Shown one piece after another: positions 1 through 5,767 of a stretch of 6,566 nucleotides of DNA. The DNA comes from Oscillospiraceae bacterium (GTDB taxonomy: Bacteria; Bacillota; Clostridia; Oscillospirales; CAG-272): the NCBI GenBank assembly GCA_009788105.1, contig WQSD01000069.1, positions 1 through 6,566 of the forward strand. Direction: 5' to 3'. Position numbers and translations under genes: made by a program. The notes beneath the pieces were generated by a model that was not told where the DNA came from, made no database searches, and worked only from the letters and a program-made list of their open reading frames with translations. Each line of letters starts with the position of its first letter. Positions within the stretch are counted from its first letter, which is position 1.

Positions 1-265
1 CATTCCCGTGGACTATGATAGTACCACCGTCCATGGTGTTGCCCACCGCATCCTGCACGTTACCATGAACTGTCACAGTACTGCCCTCTCCCAAAAATCC
101 GCCCAACACATTCCCCGGCGTACCATCAATGGTAACAGTCTTTCCACCCATGCCGGCACAAATATATCTTTGTCCGTTACATTCAGAGATATGAACGCTG
201 TCAGCCTTGCGAATTTTTTCGTTTAGCTCTTTGTAATGAAGGTCTTTTGCTACTATATTTATCAT
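1..265 (-). CDS. GXGXG-domain glutamate synthase subunit (archaeal-type GltB C-terminal domain), 3' end outside window
   Basis: Translating the minus strand from the ATG at 265-263 gives 88 open codons, beginning MINIVAKDLHYKELNEK and running off the left edge. From about residue 36 the protein has the glycine-rich repeats typical of the GXGXG domain (right-handed beta-helix) of glutamate synthase: GTPGNVLGGFLGEG at 48-61, then VHGNVQDAVGN and DGGTIIVHGN. In canonical GltB this domain is the C-terminal structural region; in archaea and many Clostridia it is a separate protein, as here. Its role is inferred to be scaffolding of the split enzyme, not catalysis. The start is well supported: ATG overlaps the TGA of the upstream oxidoreductase gene as ATGA, and GGAGGG lies 8 nt upstream (274-279), inside that gene. 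Related GXGXG proteins occur in formylmethanofuran dehydrogenase subunit C, but the neighbours make glutamate synthase the better call. Confidence 0.9.
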   Translation of the reverse strand, partial: MINIVAKDLHYKELNEKIRKADSVHISECNGQRYICAGMGGKTVTIDGTPGNVLGGFLGEGSTVTVHGNVQDAVGNTMDGGTIIVHGN

Positions 266-1482
266 TCTAAAGTCCCTCCAATAATTTTTTGTCGTGTGCT
301 TTTGTCATATGCCGAAAGGCTTGGAGTTTTGCAAAGGGACTCGGCGTCCAAAGTGTCCAAGGGTATTTGATTTCTGATAATATTTGTGTAAATCCCTGTA
401 CCCTGTGTATCACCGACTAAAATAAATCCGTTTAATTTATTATACCCTAAAAACAAGCACTTGTAAACCCCATTTTGATTTTCGACATACTCCTCGCCGC
501 TATAATTCCCCGCTGTCATAATATGCTTGCCGAAAAAGCCTACTGCGTTCATGGGAATATTGTTCTTCACCTCGTGTTCTGCTCCCGCCATATTTATCCC
601 TGCGCACTCCCCTTGTAGGTAGGCATTCGGCAGTAGCGCCATAACTTTGGACTGTCCGCTGGAGGCATCATTTGACTGGGTGCAATCCCCTGCGGCATAA
701 ATGTGCGGGGCGGTGGTTTCCGACCTGTGGTTTACAACAATTCCTCGGTCAATTTCCGCAATGCCATTCAGCAAGTGAGTGTTTGCCCTCATTCCTTTTG
801 CAAGAACAAGAATATCAAAGTCGATTTTCTCTCCTTTTTCGGTAATTGCAGTATTGTGTTCAAAATGGCTTACATCATCGGTTAGTTTGAACGCAATGCC
901 GTTATGTTCCAAGTGGGTTTGAACCATTTTCGCAGAGGCATCGTCAAGAACTGCTGACAGTATTTTCGGACTGCGGACAACCACTGTCACACTTGCCACC
1001 CGTGCCACCAATCCCTCGGCACATTTCAGTCCAACCAACCCTGCACCCAAAATCAGCACCCGCTTTGTGGGGTCAAGTTGCTTTTCGATGGCAAGGGCAT
1101 CATCTAAGGTGGAGAACGTGAACTTGTGCGTAACATTTTCAAGTCCCGAATAGTCGGGAACAGTAGGAGTTGACCCGGTGGCAACAAGAAGTTTATCATA
1201 TGGCAAAACTTTGCCGTCTGCTGTGGTGACAGATTTGTTTTCCGAATCAACCGAAACAGCTTGGTCGTATACCACAGTCACACCATTTAGTTGATAAAAA
1301 TCACAGGGGCGATAGCTTAAATCGCTCACTTTCCCTTGCAAGTAATACGAGATTAGGGGGCGGGAGTAGGTGTGATGCGGCTCCCCTGCGATAACTGTAA
1401 TCTCCCCGGTTGTGTCGTGACGGCGTATGCCCTCGATACAACCAACAGCGGCGGTGGAGTTGCCGATAATTAGGTATTTCAT
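262..1482 (-). CDS. FAD-dependent pyridine nucleotide oxidoreductase, probable electron-input subunit of the split glutamate synthase
   Basis: A 406-residue flavoprotein of the pyridine nucleotide-disulphide oxidoreductase superfamily, in the NirB/NorW/ferredoxin-reductase-like group. Seen in sequence: an N-terminal dinucleotide fold MKYLIIGNSTAAVG (a GxGxxG variant with Ser and Ala), ATGS at 101-104, a second Rossmann motif LGAGLVGLKCAEGL from about 145 for NAD(P)H, and the FAD-binding IYAAGDC at 261-267. There is no CxxC redox disulphide, so it is not a disulphide reductase. Inferred role: it takes electrons from NAD(P)H, or exchanges them with the adjacent Fe-S protein, to reduce the FMN glutamate synthase subunit, replacing GltD. 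Start choice: the frame is open for 37 more codons upstream, but those lie inside the Fe-S gene and have no flavin-fold sequence. ATG 1482-1480 is preceded by AAAGGGG (1491-1497) at 8 nt and begins exactly at the fold. The Fe-S gene stops 4 nt upstream, and the stop codon overlaps the next start (ATGA), so translation is probably coupled on both sides. The physiological partner is not provable from sequence. Confidence 0.92.
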   Translation of the reverse strand: MKYLIIGNSTAAVGCIEGIRRHDTTGEITVIAGEPHHTYSRPLISYYLQGKVSDLSYRPCDFYQLNGVTVVYDQAVSVDSENKSVTTADGKVLPYDKLLVATGSTPTVPDYSGLENVTHKFTFSTLDDALAIEKQLDPTKRVLILGAGLVGLKCAEGLVARVASVTVVVRSPKILSAVLDDASAKMVQTHLEHNGIAFKLTDDVSHFEHNTAITEKGEKIDFDILVLAKGMRANTHLLNGIAEIDRGIVVNHRSETTAPHIYAAGDCTQSNDASSGQSKVMALLPNAYLQGECAGINMAGAEHEVKNNIPMNAVGFFGKHIMTAGNYSGEEYVENQNGVYKCLFLGYNKLNGFILVGDTQGTGIYTNIIRNQIPLDTLDAESLCKTPSLSAYDKSTRQKIIGGTLE

Positions 1483-1486
1483 CTTC

Positions 1487-1918
1487 CTATCCCCTTTCTT
1501 CATAAACAATGGCGGCGTTTGGGCAACCTTTGACACATGACGGCGTTTTGTCCGTCGTTTGCAGGCATAATCCGCATTTTTGTGCCACGCCACTTTCTCC
1601 TACGGCGATTCCCCCAACAGGGCAAACCAAAATGCAGGTGTAGCACTTGATACAGCGGTGGGTGTCAACAGTCACCACTCCACAGTCCTTGCTTAATGCC
1701 CCGGTAATACAGCTTTTTTGGCACAAGGGCTGGTCACAATGTCGGCAAGACACCGCAAAGGAATGGGTGTTGTCTGTTTGCACCTTGATATTAGAGGTTA
1801 ATTCCTTGTCTTTTAATGCCCGTGCCATGTCACTTTCACCTGTTTGGGAAAAAGTGCAATGCACCTCACACAAACGGCAACCAAGACACCATTGTTCATT
1901 CACATAAACTTTTTTCAT
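1487..1918 (-). CDS. 4Fe-4S ferredoxin-type protein with 16 motif cysteines (DmsB/HycB-like electron-transfer subunit)
   Basis: A 143-residue soluble Fe-S protein. Its cysteines fall into four groups: C11-x2-C14-x2-C17-x3-C21; C58-x2-C61-x4-C66-x3-C70; C89-x2-C92-x2-C95-x3-C99; and C115-x2-C118-x9-C128-x3-C132. This is the pattern of the four-cluster DmsB/HycB/NrfC family, so up to four [4Fe-4S] clusters are predicted. A seventeenth cysteine (C79) lies outside the pattern. No signal peptide or membrane segment is visible, so it is probably cytoplasmic. It lies directly before the FAD oxidoreductase (4-nt gap) and in the same gene group as two glutamate synthase modules. The inferred role is to wire the flavoprotein to the FMN subunit, or to accept ferredoxin electrons. 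The start ATG 1918-1916 has GGGAG at 1928-1932, spaced 9 nt. It is the first gene after a 270-bp spacer and may have its own promoter. Other homologues serve formate or molybdopterin enzymes, but none is nearby here. Confidence 0.9.
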   Translation of the reverse strand: MKKVYVNEQWCLGCRLCEVHCTFSQTGESDMARALKDKELTSNIKVQTDNTHSFAVSCRHCDQPLCQKSCITGALSKDCGVVTVDTHRCIKCYTCILVCPVGGIAVGESGVAQKCGLCLQTTDKTPSCVKGCPNAAIVYEERG

Positions 1919-1954
1919 ATGCTCTATCTCCCATGATACGCCTTACAATAGGCT

Positions 1955-1975
1955 TTGTGGTCAATCATGTTTCAA
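1955..1975. repeat. 21-bp perfect repeat, left copy (inverted partner at 3610-3630)
   Basis: The plus-strand sequence begins TTGTGGTCAA and ends ATGTTTCAA. Its exact reverse complement occurs at 3610-3630, and the match stops at both ends of the 21 bp. It lies about 37 nt upstream of the Fe-S gene start and overlaps the possible -10 element of that gene. No target-site duplication is seen outside the two copies. Confidence 0.9.
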
Positions 1976-1993
1976 GCTGAAGGAAAATGTCAA
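1964..1993 (-). promoter_or_regulatory. Possible sigma-70-type promoter for the Fe-S / FAD oxidoreductase / GXGXG genes
   Basis: On the minus strand a perfect -35 hexamer TTGACA (1993-1988) is followed after 18 nt by CATGAT (1969-1964), which matches four of six positions of TATAAT. Transcription would start near 1957, leaving a leader of about 40 nt before the ATG at 1918. The -10 falls inside the 21-bp repeat. The call rests on pattern only; the weak -10 and the slightly long spacing keep confidence low. If real, the second half of the cluster can be transcribed independently of the pur genes. Confidence 0.35.
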
Positions 1994-2017
1994 GACTTTG
2001 TCGATAAAGGTCAAGAC
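1989..2017. repeat. Short direct repeat GTCAAGAC, two copies 21 nt apart
   Basis: GTCAAGAC occurs at 1989-1996 and again at 2010-2017, in the tract between the possible promoter and the palindromic element. The second copy is also the centre of a small palindrome, AAGGTC-AA-GACCTT (2007-2020). The first copy contains part of the TTGACA hexamer read on the minus strand. It could be an operator for a regulator binding upstream of the Fe-S gene, or simply part of the repeat element's flank. Confidence 0.4.
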
Positions 2018-2174
2018 CTTGGGCTTCCAGCCCAAACCCGACCACCTTTTTGTAAAAAGGTGGAACAAAAACTTTTTTCTCAAAAGCACTTCGTGCTTTT
2101 GTACCAAAGTTTTTGAGGTTCTTAGGAACTTTTTTCAAAAAGTTCCTAAGTGGGGTTTGGGGCAACGCCCCAAG
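2018..2174. mobile_element. Palindromic multi-hairpin intergenic element, about 157 bp (MITE/REP-like, non-coding)
   Basis: Five perfect hairpins follow one another: 2019-2025/2029-2035 (TTGGGCT, loop TCC); 2042-2051/2054-2063 (CCACCTTTTT); 2081-2089/2093-2101 (CAAAAGCAC, loop TTC); 2121-2134/2137-2150 (14 bp, CTTAGGAACTTTTT); 2157-2163/2167-2173 (TTGGGGC, loop AAC). A further 10-bp pairing, CAAAAACTTT 2066-2075 with 2106-2115, encloses the middle hairpin. The two ends (2018-2039 and 2152-2174) are imperfect inverted copies of each other, so the whole unit is roughly two-fold symmetric around 2091-2096. It begins 15 nt after the purA stop and carries no transposase. The open frames across it on both strands are translations of the repeat. 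It resembles the non-autonomous dispersed palindromic repeats of clostridial genomes, but copy number cannot be judged from one window. Confidence 0.7.
2081..2101. terminator. Possible bidirectional terminator-like hairpin downstream of purA
   Basis: The 9-bp perfect stem CAAAAGCAC / GTGCTTTTG has a 3-nt loop and places a run of T after the GC core when read on either strand. It is the central hairpin of the palindromic element. The GC core is only four pairs and the T run is inside the stem, so termination would be weak. A role in ending purA transcription, or in lowering read-through to the Fe-S gene, is inference. Confidence 0.25.
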
Positions 2175-2188
2175 ATATTTATCAAATT

Positions 2189-3460
2189 CTACCTTAAAAG
2201 AAAATAATCATCTCGCTCCGGTCCAACCGATACATATTTAATCGGGCAACCTACCGCTTTCTCGATATATTGGACATATCGTAGTGCTGCAGCAGGCAAC
2301 TCTTCAACGCTACGGCATCCGGAAATATCTTGCCTAAACCCTTCAAGGTATTCGATAACAGGCTTTGCCCGTTCAAGAGCGTCACCTGTCGGAAAGTCGT
2401 CAACTCGCACGCCGTCAATTTCGTACGCAACGCATACCGGGATTTTATCCATGTATGACAGTATGTCAAGTTTGGTCAGGGCAAGCTGGTCTGCGCCTTG
2501 CACCTGCACACCGTAGCGACTTGCCACAACGTCAAATCCGCCCACACGCCGCGGTCGACCTGTCGCCGCCCCGAATTCAAGCCCCGCATTACGCAGAGCA
2601 TCTGCCTCCTCGCCGAACATTTCGGCGGTGAAAGGCCCCTCTCCCACACAGCTGGAAAAGGCTTTCATCACCCCCATCACATTGTCTAACTTTCTCCCGG
2701 GTATGCCCGCACCAATTGGGGCATACGCCGCCAAGGTTTGGGAAGAGGTTGTGTAGGGATAAATGCCGTAGTCAATGTCACGAAGTGCGCCAAGCTGTGC
2801 CTCGAAAAGAACCGACTTCCCTGCTTTCTGTGCCTGTTCCAAAATATTTGTGGTGTCAGCAACAAACTCAAGAAGAGGGGAGCCAAACTTCTGTAACCAC
2901 TCCATTATGCTGTCCACTTCATAGGGCGGGGCATTGTAGCCCTCGATGGCAATGTTCTTCCACTTCAGCAACCCCTCGACCTTTTGTCGCAACGTGTTTG
3001 GCGAAAGCAAGTCACCGATTCGCAAGCCTTTTTTGCGGTATTTATCGCTGTACACAGGGGCAATGCCACGGCGAGTCGAGCCGTATTTTTTATCCCCAAG
3101 CCGCTCTTCCTCCAGTATATCTTGCGCAACGTGATATGGCAAGCAGATAAAGGCTTTATCGCTGATTTTCAGGGTGTTCGGGGAAAGAATTATGCCTTTG
3201 TCTGCAAGCATTGCAATCTCCCCGCACAAATGCTGGGGGTCAATCACCATGCCACCGCCCATAATATTAAGCACATCATCCCGCAAAATGCCAGATGGCA
3301 ACAGATTAAGCACAAATTTGCCCTTGTCATTTATCACAGTATGTCCTGCGTTGTTGCCCCCTTGATAGCGGCAGATAACCTGATACTCACGGGACAGCAA
3401 GTCGACCATACGCCCCTTGCCCTCGTCACCCCAGTTAATTCCTACTACTGCTGTCAACAT
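2189..3460 (-). CDS. purA: Adenylosuccinate synthetase (divergent clostridial-type)
   Basis: PurA, 423 residues (E. coli 432), joins IMP and aspartate using GTP to form adenylosuccinate, the first committed step to AMP, in the cytoplasm. Seen: the P-loop WGDEGKGR at 10-17 with D12 (the catalytic Asp13 of E. coli), YQGGNNAGHT at 32-41 with H40 (E. coli His41), STRRGIAPVYSDK at 128-140, TSS at 238-240, the aspartate-binding loop AATGRPRR at 298-305, the guanine motif TKLD at 329-332, and SVGPERD near the C-terminus. Several normally invariant positions differ: GINWGDEG for G-x-QWGDEG, STRRGIAP for the usual TTGRGIGP, and FEAQLGALRDID at 219-230 where E. coli has FEGAQGTLLDID. The start ATG has AAGGAG (3469-3474) at 8 nt. 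It stands apart from purB by 192 bp and is bracketed by the 21-bp inverted repeats. Identification is secure; the altered substrate loop is the oddity. Confidence 0.97.
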   Translation of the reverse strand: MLTAVVGINWGDEGKGRMVDLLSREYQVICRYQGGNNAGHTVINDKGKFVLNLLPSGILRDDVLNIMGGGMVIDPQHLCGEIAMLADKGIILSPNTLKISDKAFICLPYHVAQDILEEERLGDKKYGSTRRGIAPVYSDKYRKKGLRIGDLLSPNTLRQKVEGLLKWKNIAIEGYNAPPYEVDSIMEWLQKFGSPLLEFVADTTNILEQAQKAGKSVLFEAQLGALRDIDYGIYPYTTSSQTLAAYAPIGAGIPGRKLDNVMGVMKAFSSCVGEGPFTAEMFGEEADALRNAGLEFGAATGRPRRVGGFDVVASRYGVQVQGADQLALTKLDILSYMDKIPVCVAYEIDGVRVDDFPTGDALERAKPVIEYLEGFRQDISGCRSVEELPAAALRYVQYIEKAVGCPIKYVSVGPERDDYFLLR

Positions 3461-3513
3461 GATGTTTTCTCCTTGTGATTTAGTGTTATGAGTGTGTTGA
3501 ATATCTCGGTGGA

Positions 3514-3532
3514 AAGCGGCGAACAGCCGCTT
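3514..3532. repeat. GC-rich hairpin in the purA leader
   Basis: A perfect 7-bp stem AAGCGGC (3514-3520) / GCCGCTT (3526-3532) with a 5-nt loop lies 54 nt upstream of the purA start. No U-run follows it on the minus strand, so it is not a convincing intrinsic terminator. It could stabilise or regulate the purA leader, or be part of the neighbouring AT-rich inverted repeat. No purine riboswitch or paired PurBox is recognised here. Confidence 0.5.
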
Positions 3533-3540
3533 GGAGCGAA

Positions 3541-3604
3541 TTATTTTGACTTTTTCAAAAATGTATTTTGTTGCATAGCAACGATTTTTGAAAAGTCAAA
3601 ATAA
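3541..3604. repeat. Long AT-rich inverted repeat between purB and purA
   Basis: Left arm 3541-3562 (TTATTTTGACTTTTTC and onward) pairs with right arm 3584-3604 over 21 bp with one extra A bulged in the left arm. Inside the loop is a second hairpin, GTTGC (3570-3574) - ATA - GCAAC (3578-3582). A transcript of either strand would form one long nested stem-loop. It could separate purB from purA at the transcript level, as a processing site or weak terminator, or be the core of a small palindromic repeat element. It begins 49 nt after the purB stop and ends 6 nt before the right copy of the 21-bp repeat. Confidence 0.75.
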
Positions 3605-3609
3605 CGAGA

Positions 3610-3630
3610 TTGAAACATGATTGACCACAA
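3610..3630. repeat. 21-bp perfect repeat, right copy (inverted partner at 1955-1975)
   Basis: The plus strand begins TTGAAACATG and ends GACCACAA, the exact reverse complement of 1955-1975. It lies 22 nt after the purB stop codon, beside the AT-rich hairpin. Unlike the left copy it has no usable -35 at the right distance, so the repeat is unlikely to be merely a shared promoter sequence. In a read-through transcript the two copies could pair and loop out purA. Confidence 0.9.
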
Positions 3631-3652
3631 TGTATCTTTATCAACACTTCCG

Positions 3653-5080
3653 TCACACCTTAATATCTATCTCCACAGGTTGGCTGACCCCTGCGGAGGC
3701 AAGCACTTCTTTCACTTGGCACAAAAATGCCTCGGTTTGCTCAACCGCTAACCCGATAAACTGCTCCGGCTGTAAAAGCTCACTCCACTCGTCAACCGTC
3801 AGGTCAAATGCGGCGTCCGACTGTAAGCGGGCAATCAAATCGTTCCTCAGTCCATGAAGTTTCACCTGCCCTGCGGCGCCCTGACTGTGCTGACGTATCC
3901 GTTCGTGCAAATCCCCTCGGTCGCCGCCCTTTTTCACGCATTGCATAAGGATATTCTCCGTCGCCATAAAGGGTAACTCTTCCTCAAGGTGCTTTGCAAT
4001 CACCTTCGGATACACCGTCATGCCACCCACAATGTTAATCATCAAGGACAAAATCGCATCGGTGGCAAGAAAGGCTTCGGGTATGGCAATGCGGCGGTTG
4101 GCGGAGTCGTCAAGTGTCCGCTCTAACCATTGGGCACTGGCTGTAATGGCAGGGTTAAGGGTATCAACCATCACATACCGCGCCAAAGCGGCAATCCGCT
4201 CGCTTCGCATGGGGTTGCGTTTGTACGCCATTGCCGAACTGCCCACCTGTCCGCTCTCGAATGGCTCGTCAACTTCTTTCATGTGGCACATCAGGCGAAT
4301 GTCGTTGGAAAACTTACACGCACTTTGTGCAATGCCTGACAGCACGGACAAGATATAATAGTCAACCTTGCGAGAATATGTCTGCCCGCTGACCGGGTAG
4401 CAATCCTCAAAGCCCATGGCATCTGCGATTTTCCGTTCAAGCAAGCGAGCTTTTTCTCCATCTCCGCCAAAAAGGGAGAAAAAACTGGCACTTGTCCCGG
4501 TCGTACCACGACAACCCAACAACTTCATGCGGTCAATGGTGAAGTCAAGTACCTCAAGGTCAAGTAACAGGTCATGCAACCACAAACTTGCGCGCTTGCC
4601 AAGGGTGGTGGGCTGTGCCGCCTGAAAGTGAGTGTAGGCAAGACAGGGCAAGGCTTTGTGCCGCTCGGCGAACGCATACAACGCCCCAATAGCGGAAAGA
4701 AGCAACTGCTTAACTTGCACAAGTGCCTGCCGCTGTATAATCAAGTCCGCATTATCCCCCACATAGCAACTGGTAGCCCCAAGATGGATAATCGGCTTGG
4801 CTGTGGGGCATTTCTCGCCGAATGTTTTGATATGCGCCATAACATCGTGGCGGGTTTCCCGCTCAAACTTCGCCGCCATGGCATAGTCAATATCGTAGAT
4901 ATGCTCCTGCATTTCGGCTATCTGCTCTTGGGTTATGTCCAGTCCAAGTTCCCTCTGTGCCTGTGCAAGAGCAATCCACAACTTTCGCCAAGTGGAAAAC
5001 TTGGTGTCGTCTGAAAACAGCTTTTGCATAACGTCGCTTGCGTATCGTTTACACAGCGGAGTTTCGTATTTATATGACAT
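3653..5080 (-). CDS. purB: Adenylosuccinate lyase, long ADSL-like form
   Basis: PurB, 475 residues, of the fumarase/aspartase superfamily. It acts twice in purine synthesis: it cleaves SAICAR to AICAR and adenylosuccinate to AMP, releasing fumarate each time, as a cytoplasmic homotetramer. Seen: the N-terminal YETPLCKRYAS (human YRSPLASRYAS), RHDVMAH at 77-83, HLGATSCYVGDN at 99-110, THFQAAQ at 150-156 with the catalytic-histidine position H151, SGQTYSRKVD at 231-240, and the signature loop GSSAMAYKRNPMRSER at 280-295 with the catalytic serine. WLERTLDDSANRR near 318-330 and ELPFMATENI near 368-377 also match the human enzyme closely. Length and motifs place it in the long (~475-485) branch, not the ~430-residue B. 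subtilis type. Alanine replaces the usual proline in THFQPAQ and SSAMPYK. The start ATG has AAGGAG (5089-5094) at 8 nt and overlaps the purC 3' end by 11 nt, so translation is probably coupled. Confidence 0.97.
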   Translation of the reverse strand: MSYKYETPLCKRYASDVMQKLFSDDTKFSTWRKLWIALAQAQRELGLDITQEQIAEMQEHIYDIDYAMAAKFERETRHDVMAHIKTFGEKCPTAKPIIHLGATSCYVGDNADLIIQRQALVQVKQLLLSAIGALYAFAERHKALPCLAYTHFQAAQPTTLGKRASLWLHDLLLDLEVLDFTIDRMKLLGCRGTTGTSASFFSLFGGDGEKARLLERKIADAMGFEDCYPVSGQTYSRKVDYYILSVLSGIAQSACKFSNDIRLMCHMKEVDEPFESGQVGSSAMAYKRNPMRSERIAALARYVMVDTLNPAITASAQWLERTLDDSANRRIAIPEAFLATDAILSLMINIVGGMTVYPKVIAKHLEEELPFMATENILMQCVKKGGDRGDLHERIRQHSQGAAGQVKLHGLRNDLIARLQSDAAFDLTVDEWSELLQPEQFIGLAVEQTEAFLCQVKEVLASAGVSQPVEIDIKV

Positions 5081-5765
5081 TCTCTAATCTCCTTAAAACT
5101 TCGCTGTATACTTCTATCACATCTCCCAAGTCACGGCGGAACACATCTTTGTCCAACTTTTGCTCGGTGTCCATGTCCCACAATCGGCAACTGTCAGGGG
5201 AAATCTCGTCGCAAAGAATGATTTTCCCGTCACTGTTTCCAAACTCCAACTTAAAGTCCGCAAGTTTAATTCTCGCTTTGGCGAAAAGTTCGGTAAGCAA
5301 CAGATTTATCTTCTCGGACTGTGCAATCATCGCATCAAGCTCACTCTCGGTTGCAAGCCCTATGGCAGTAATCTGGCTTTTGTTTATCATTGGGTCGCCA
5401 AGTTCGTCGCTTTTTACGCTAAACTCTACCGTAGGATGCGCAAGCTGTGTCCCTTCCGCCACTCCATACTTCTTCGAGAAGCCACCTGCGGCAAGGTTTC
5501 GCACGATAATTTCAATGGGAACAATCTTTGCCTTTTTGACCAACGCAGTAGTGCTGTCAATTTCAGAAACTAAGTGAGTTTCAATTCCATGCACGGCAAG
5601 ATAGCGATAAATCAAGTGCGATATTGCCGCACAAACTGCTCCCTTACCGCTTGGAGCGGCAGACTTTTCCCCGTTGAACGCGGTCACATTGTCCGTGAAT
5701 GTCATCCGTAGCGTGTCTGTGGTGTCGCCTGGTTGGATGACTTTCGATTTGCCCTTGTATGTCAT
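5070..5765 (-). CDS. purC: Phosphoribosylaminoimidazole-succinocarboxamide synthase (SAICAR synthetase)
   Basis: PurC, 231 residues, normal for the bacterial enzyme. It condenses CAIR with aspartate using ATP to give SAICAR, the substrate of the adjacent PurB. Seen: the N-terminal YKGKSKVI (usual YEGKAK), TAFNGEK at 28-34, EIIVRNLAAGGFSKKYG at 85-101, ELGDPMIN at 121-128, LADFKLEFG at 168-176 and CDEISPDSCRLWD at 185-197, the last two being the SAICAR synthetase signatures. The family's usual few N-terminal residues before YEGK are shortened to MT. The start is fixed by AGGAG (5773-5777) 7 nt upstream; this SD lies inside the last codons of the glutamate synthase gene, whose stop is only 2 nt before the purC ATG. 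The gene therefore appears translationally coupled to glutamate synthase upstream and to purB downstream. Confidence 0.97.
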   Translation of the reverse strand: MTYKGKSKVIQPGDTTDTLRMTFTDNVTAFNGEKSAAPSGKGAVCAAISHLIYRYLAVHGIETHLVSEIDSTTALVKKAKIVPIEIIVRNLAAGGFSKKYGVAEGTQLAHPTVEFSVKSDELGDPMINKSQITAIGLATESELDAMIAQSEKINLLLTELFAKARIKLADFKLEFGNSDGKIILCDEISPDSCRLWDMDTEQKLDKDVFRRDLGDVIEVYSEVLRRLENVI

Positions 5766-5767
5766 AG

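Noticed and set aside
8..226. Plus-strand open frame of 72 codons
   Set aside because: It is the antisense shadow of the GXGXG-domain gene, which has a clear family match, ribosome binding site and coupled start on the minus strand.
1483..1593. In-frame 37-codon N-terminal extension of the FAD oxidoreductase, starting at an upstream ATG
   Set aside because: The extension lies inside the Fe-S gene, has no flavin-fold sequence, and the ATG at 1482 has a strong ribosome binding site right before the dinucleotide motif.
1949..1980. Alternative promoter using TTGACC inside the 21-bp repeat with TATCAT downstream
   Set aside because: The spacing is 20 nt, too long for a normal sigma-70 promoter; the TTGACA/CATGAT pair fits better.
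1965..2207. Open frames of 66 and 69 codons, one on each strand, across the purA-ferredoxin spacer
   Set aside because: They translate the palindromic repeat element; low-complexity Lys/Phe content and hairpin-encoded segments indicate no real protein.
2716..3478. Plus-strand open frames of 144 and 164 codons opposite purA
   Set aside because: They are opposite a well-conserved purA frame and show no recognisable domain or ribosome binding site pattern of their own.
1955..3630. Standard insertion sequence carrying purA
   Set aside because: There is no transposase and no target-site duplication next to the 21-bp repeats, so only an unexplained inverted repeat is reported.
3461..3652. Purine riboswitch or PurR box upstream of purA
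   Set aside because: The hairpins present do not show a purine-riboswitch three-way junction or a pair of PurBox sequences; only simple stem-loops are visible.
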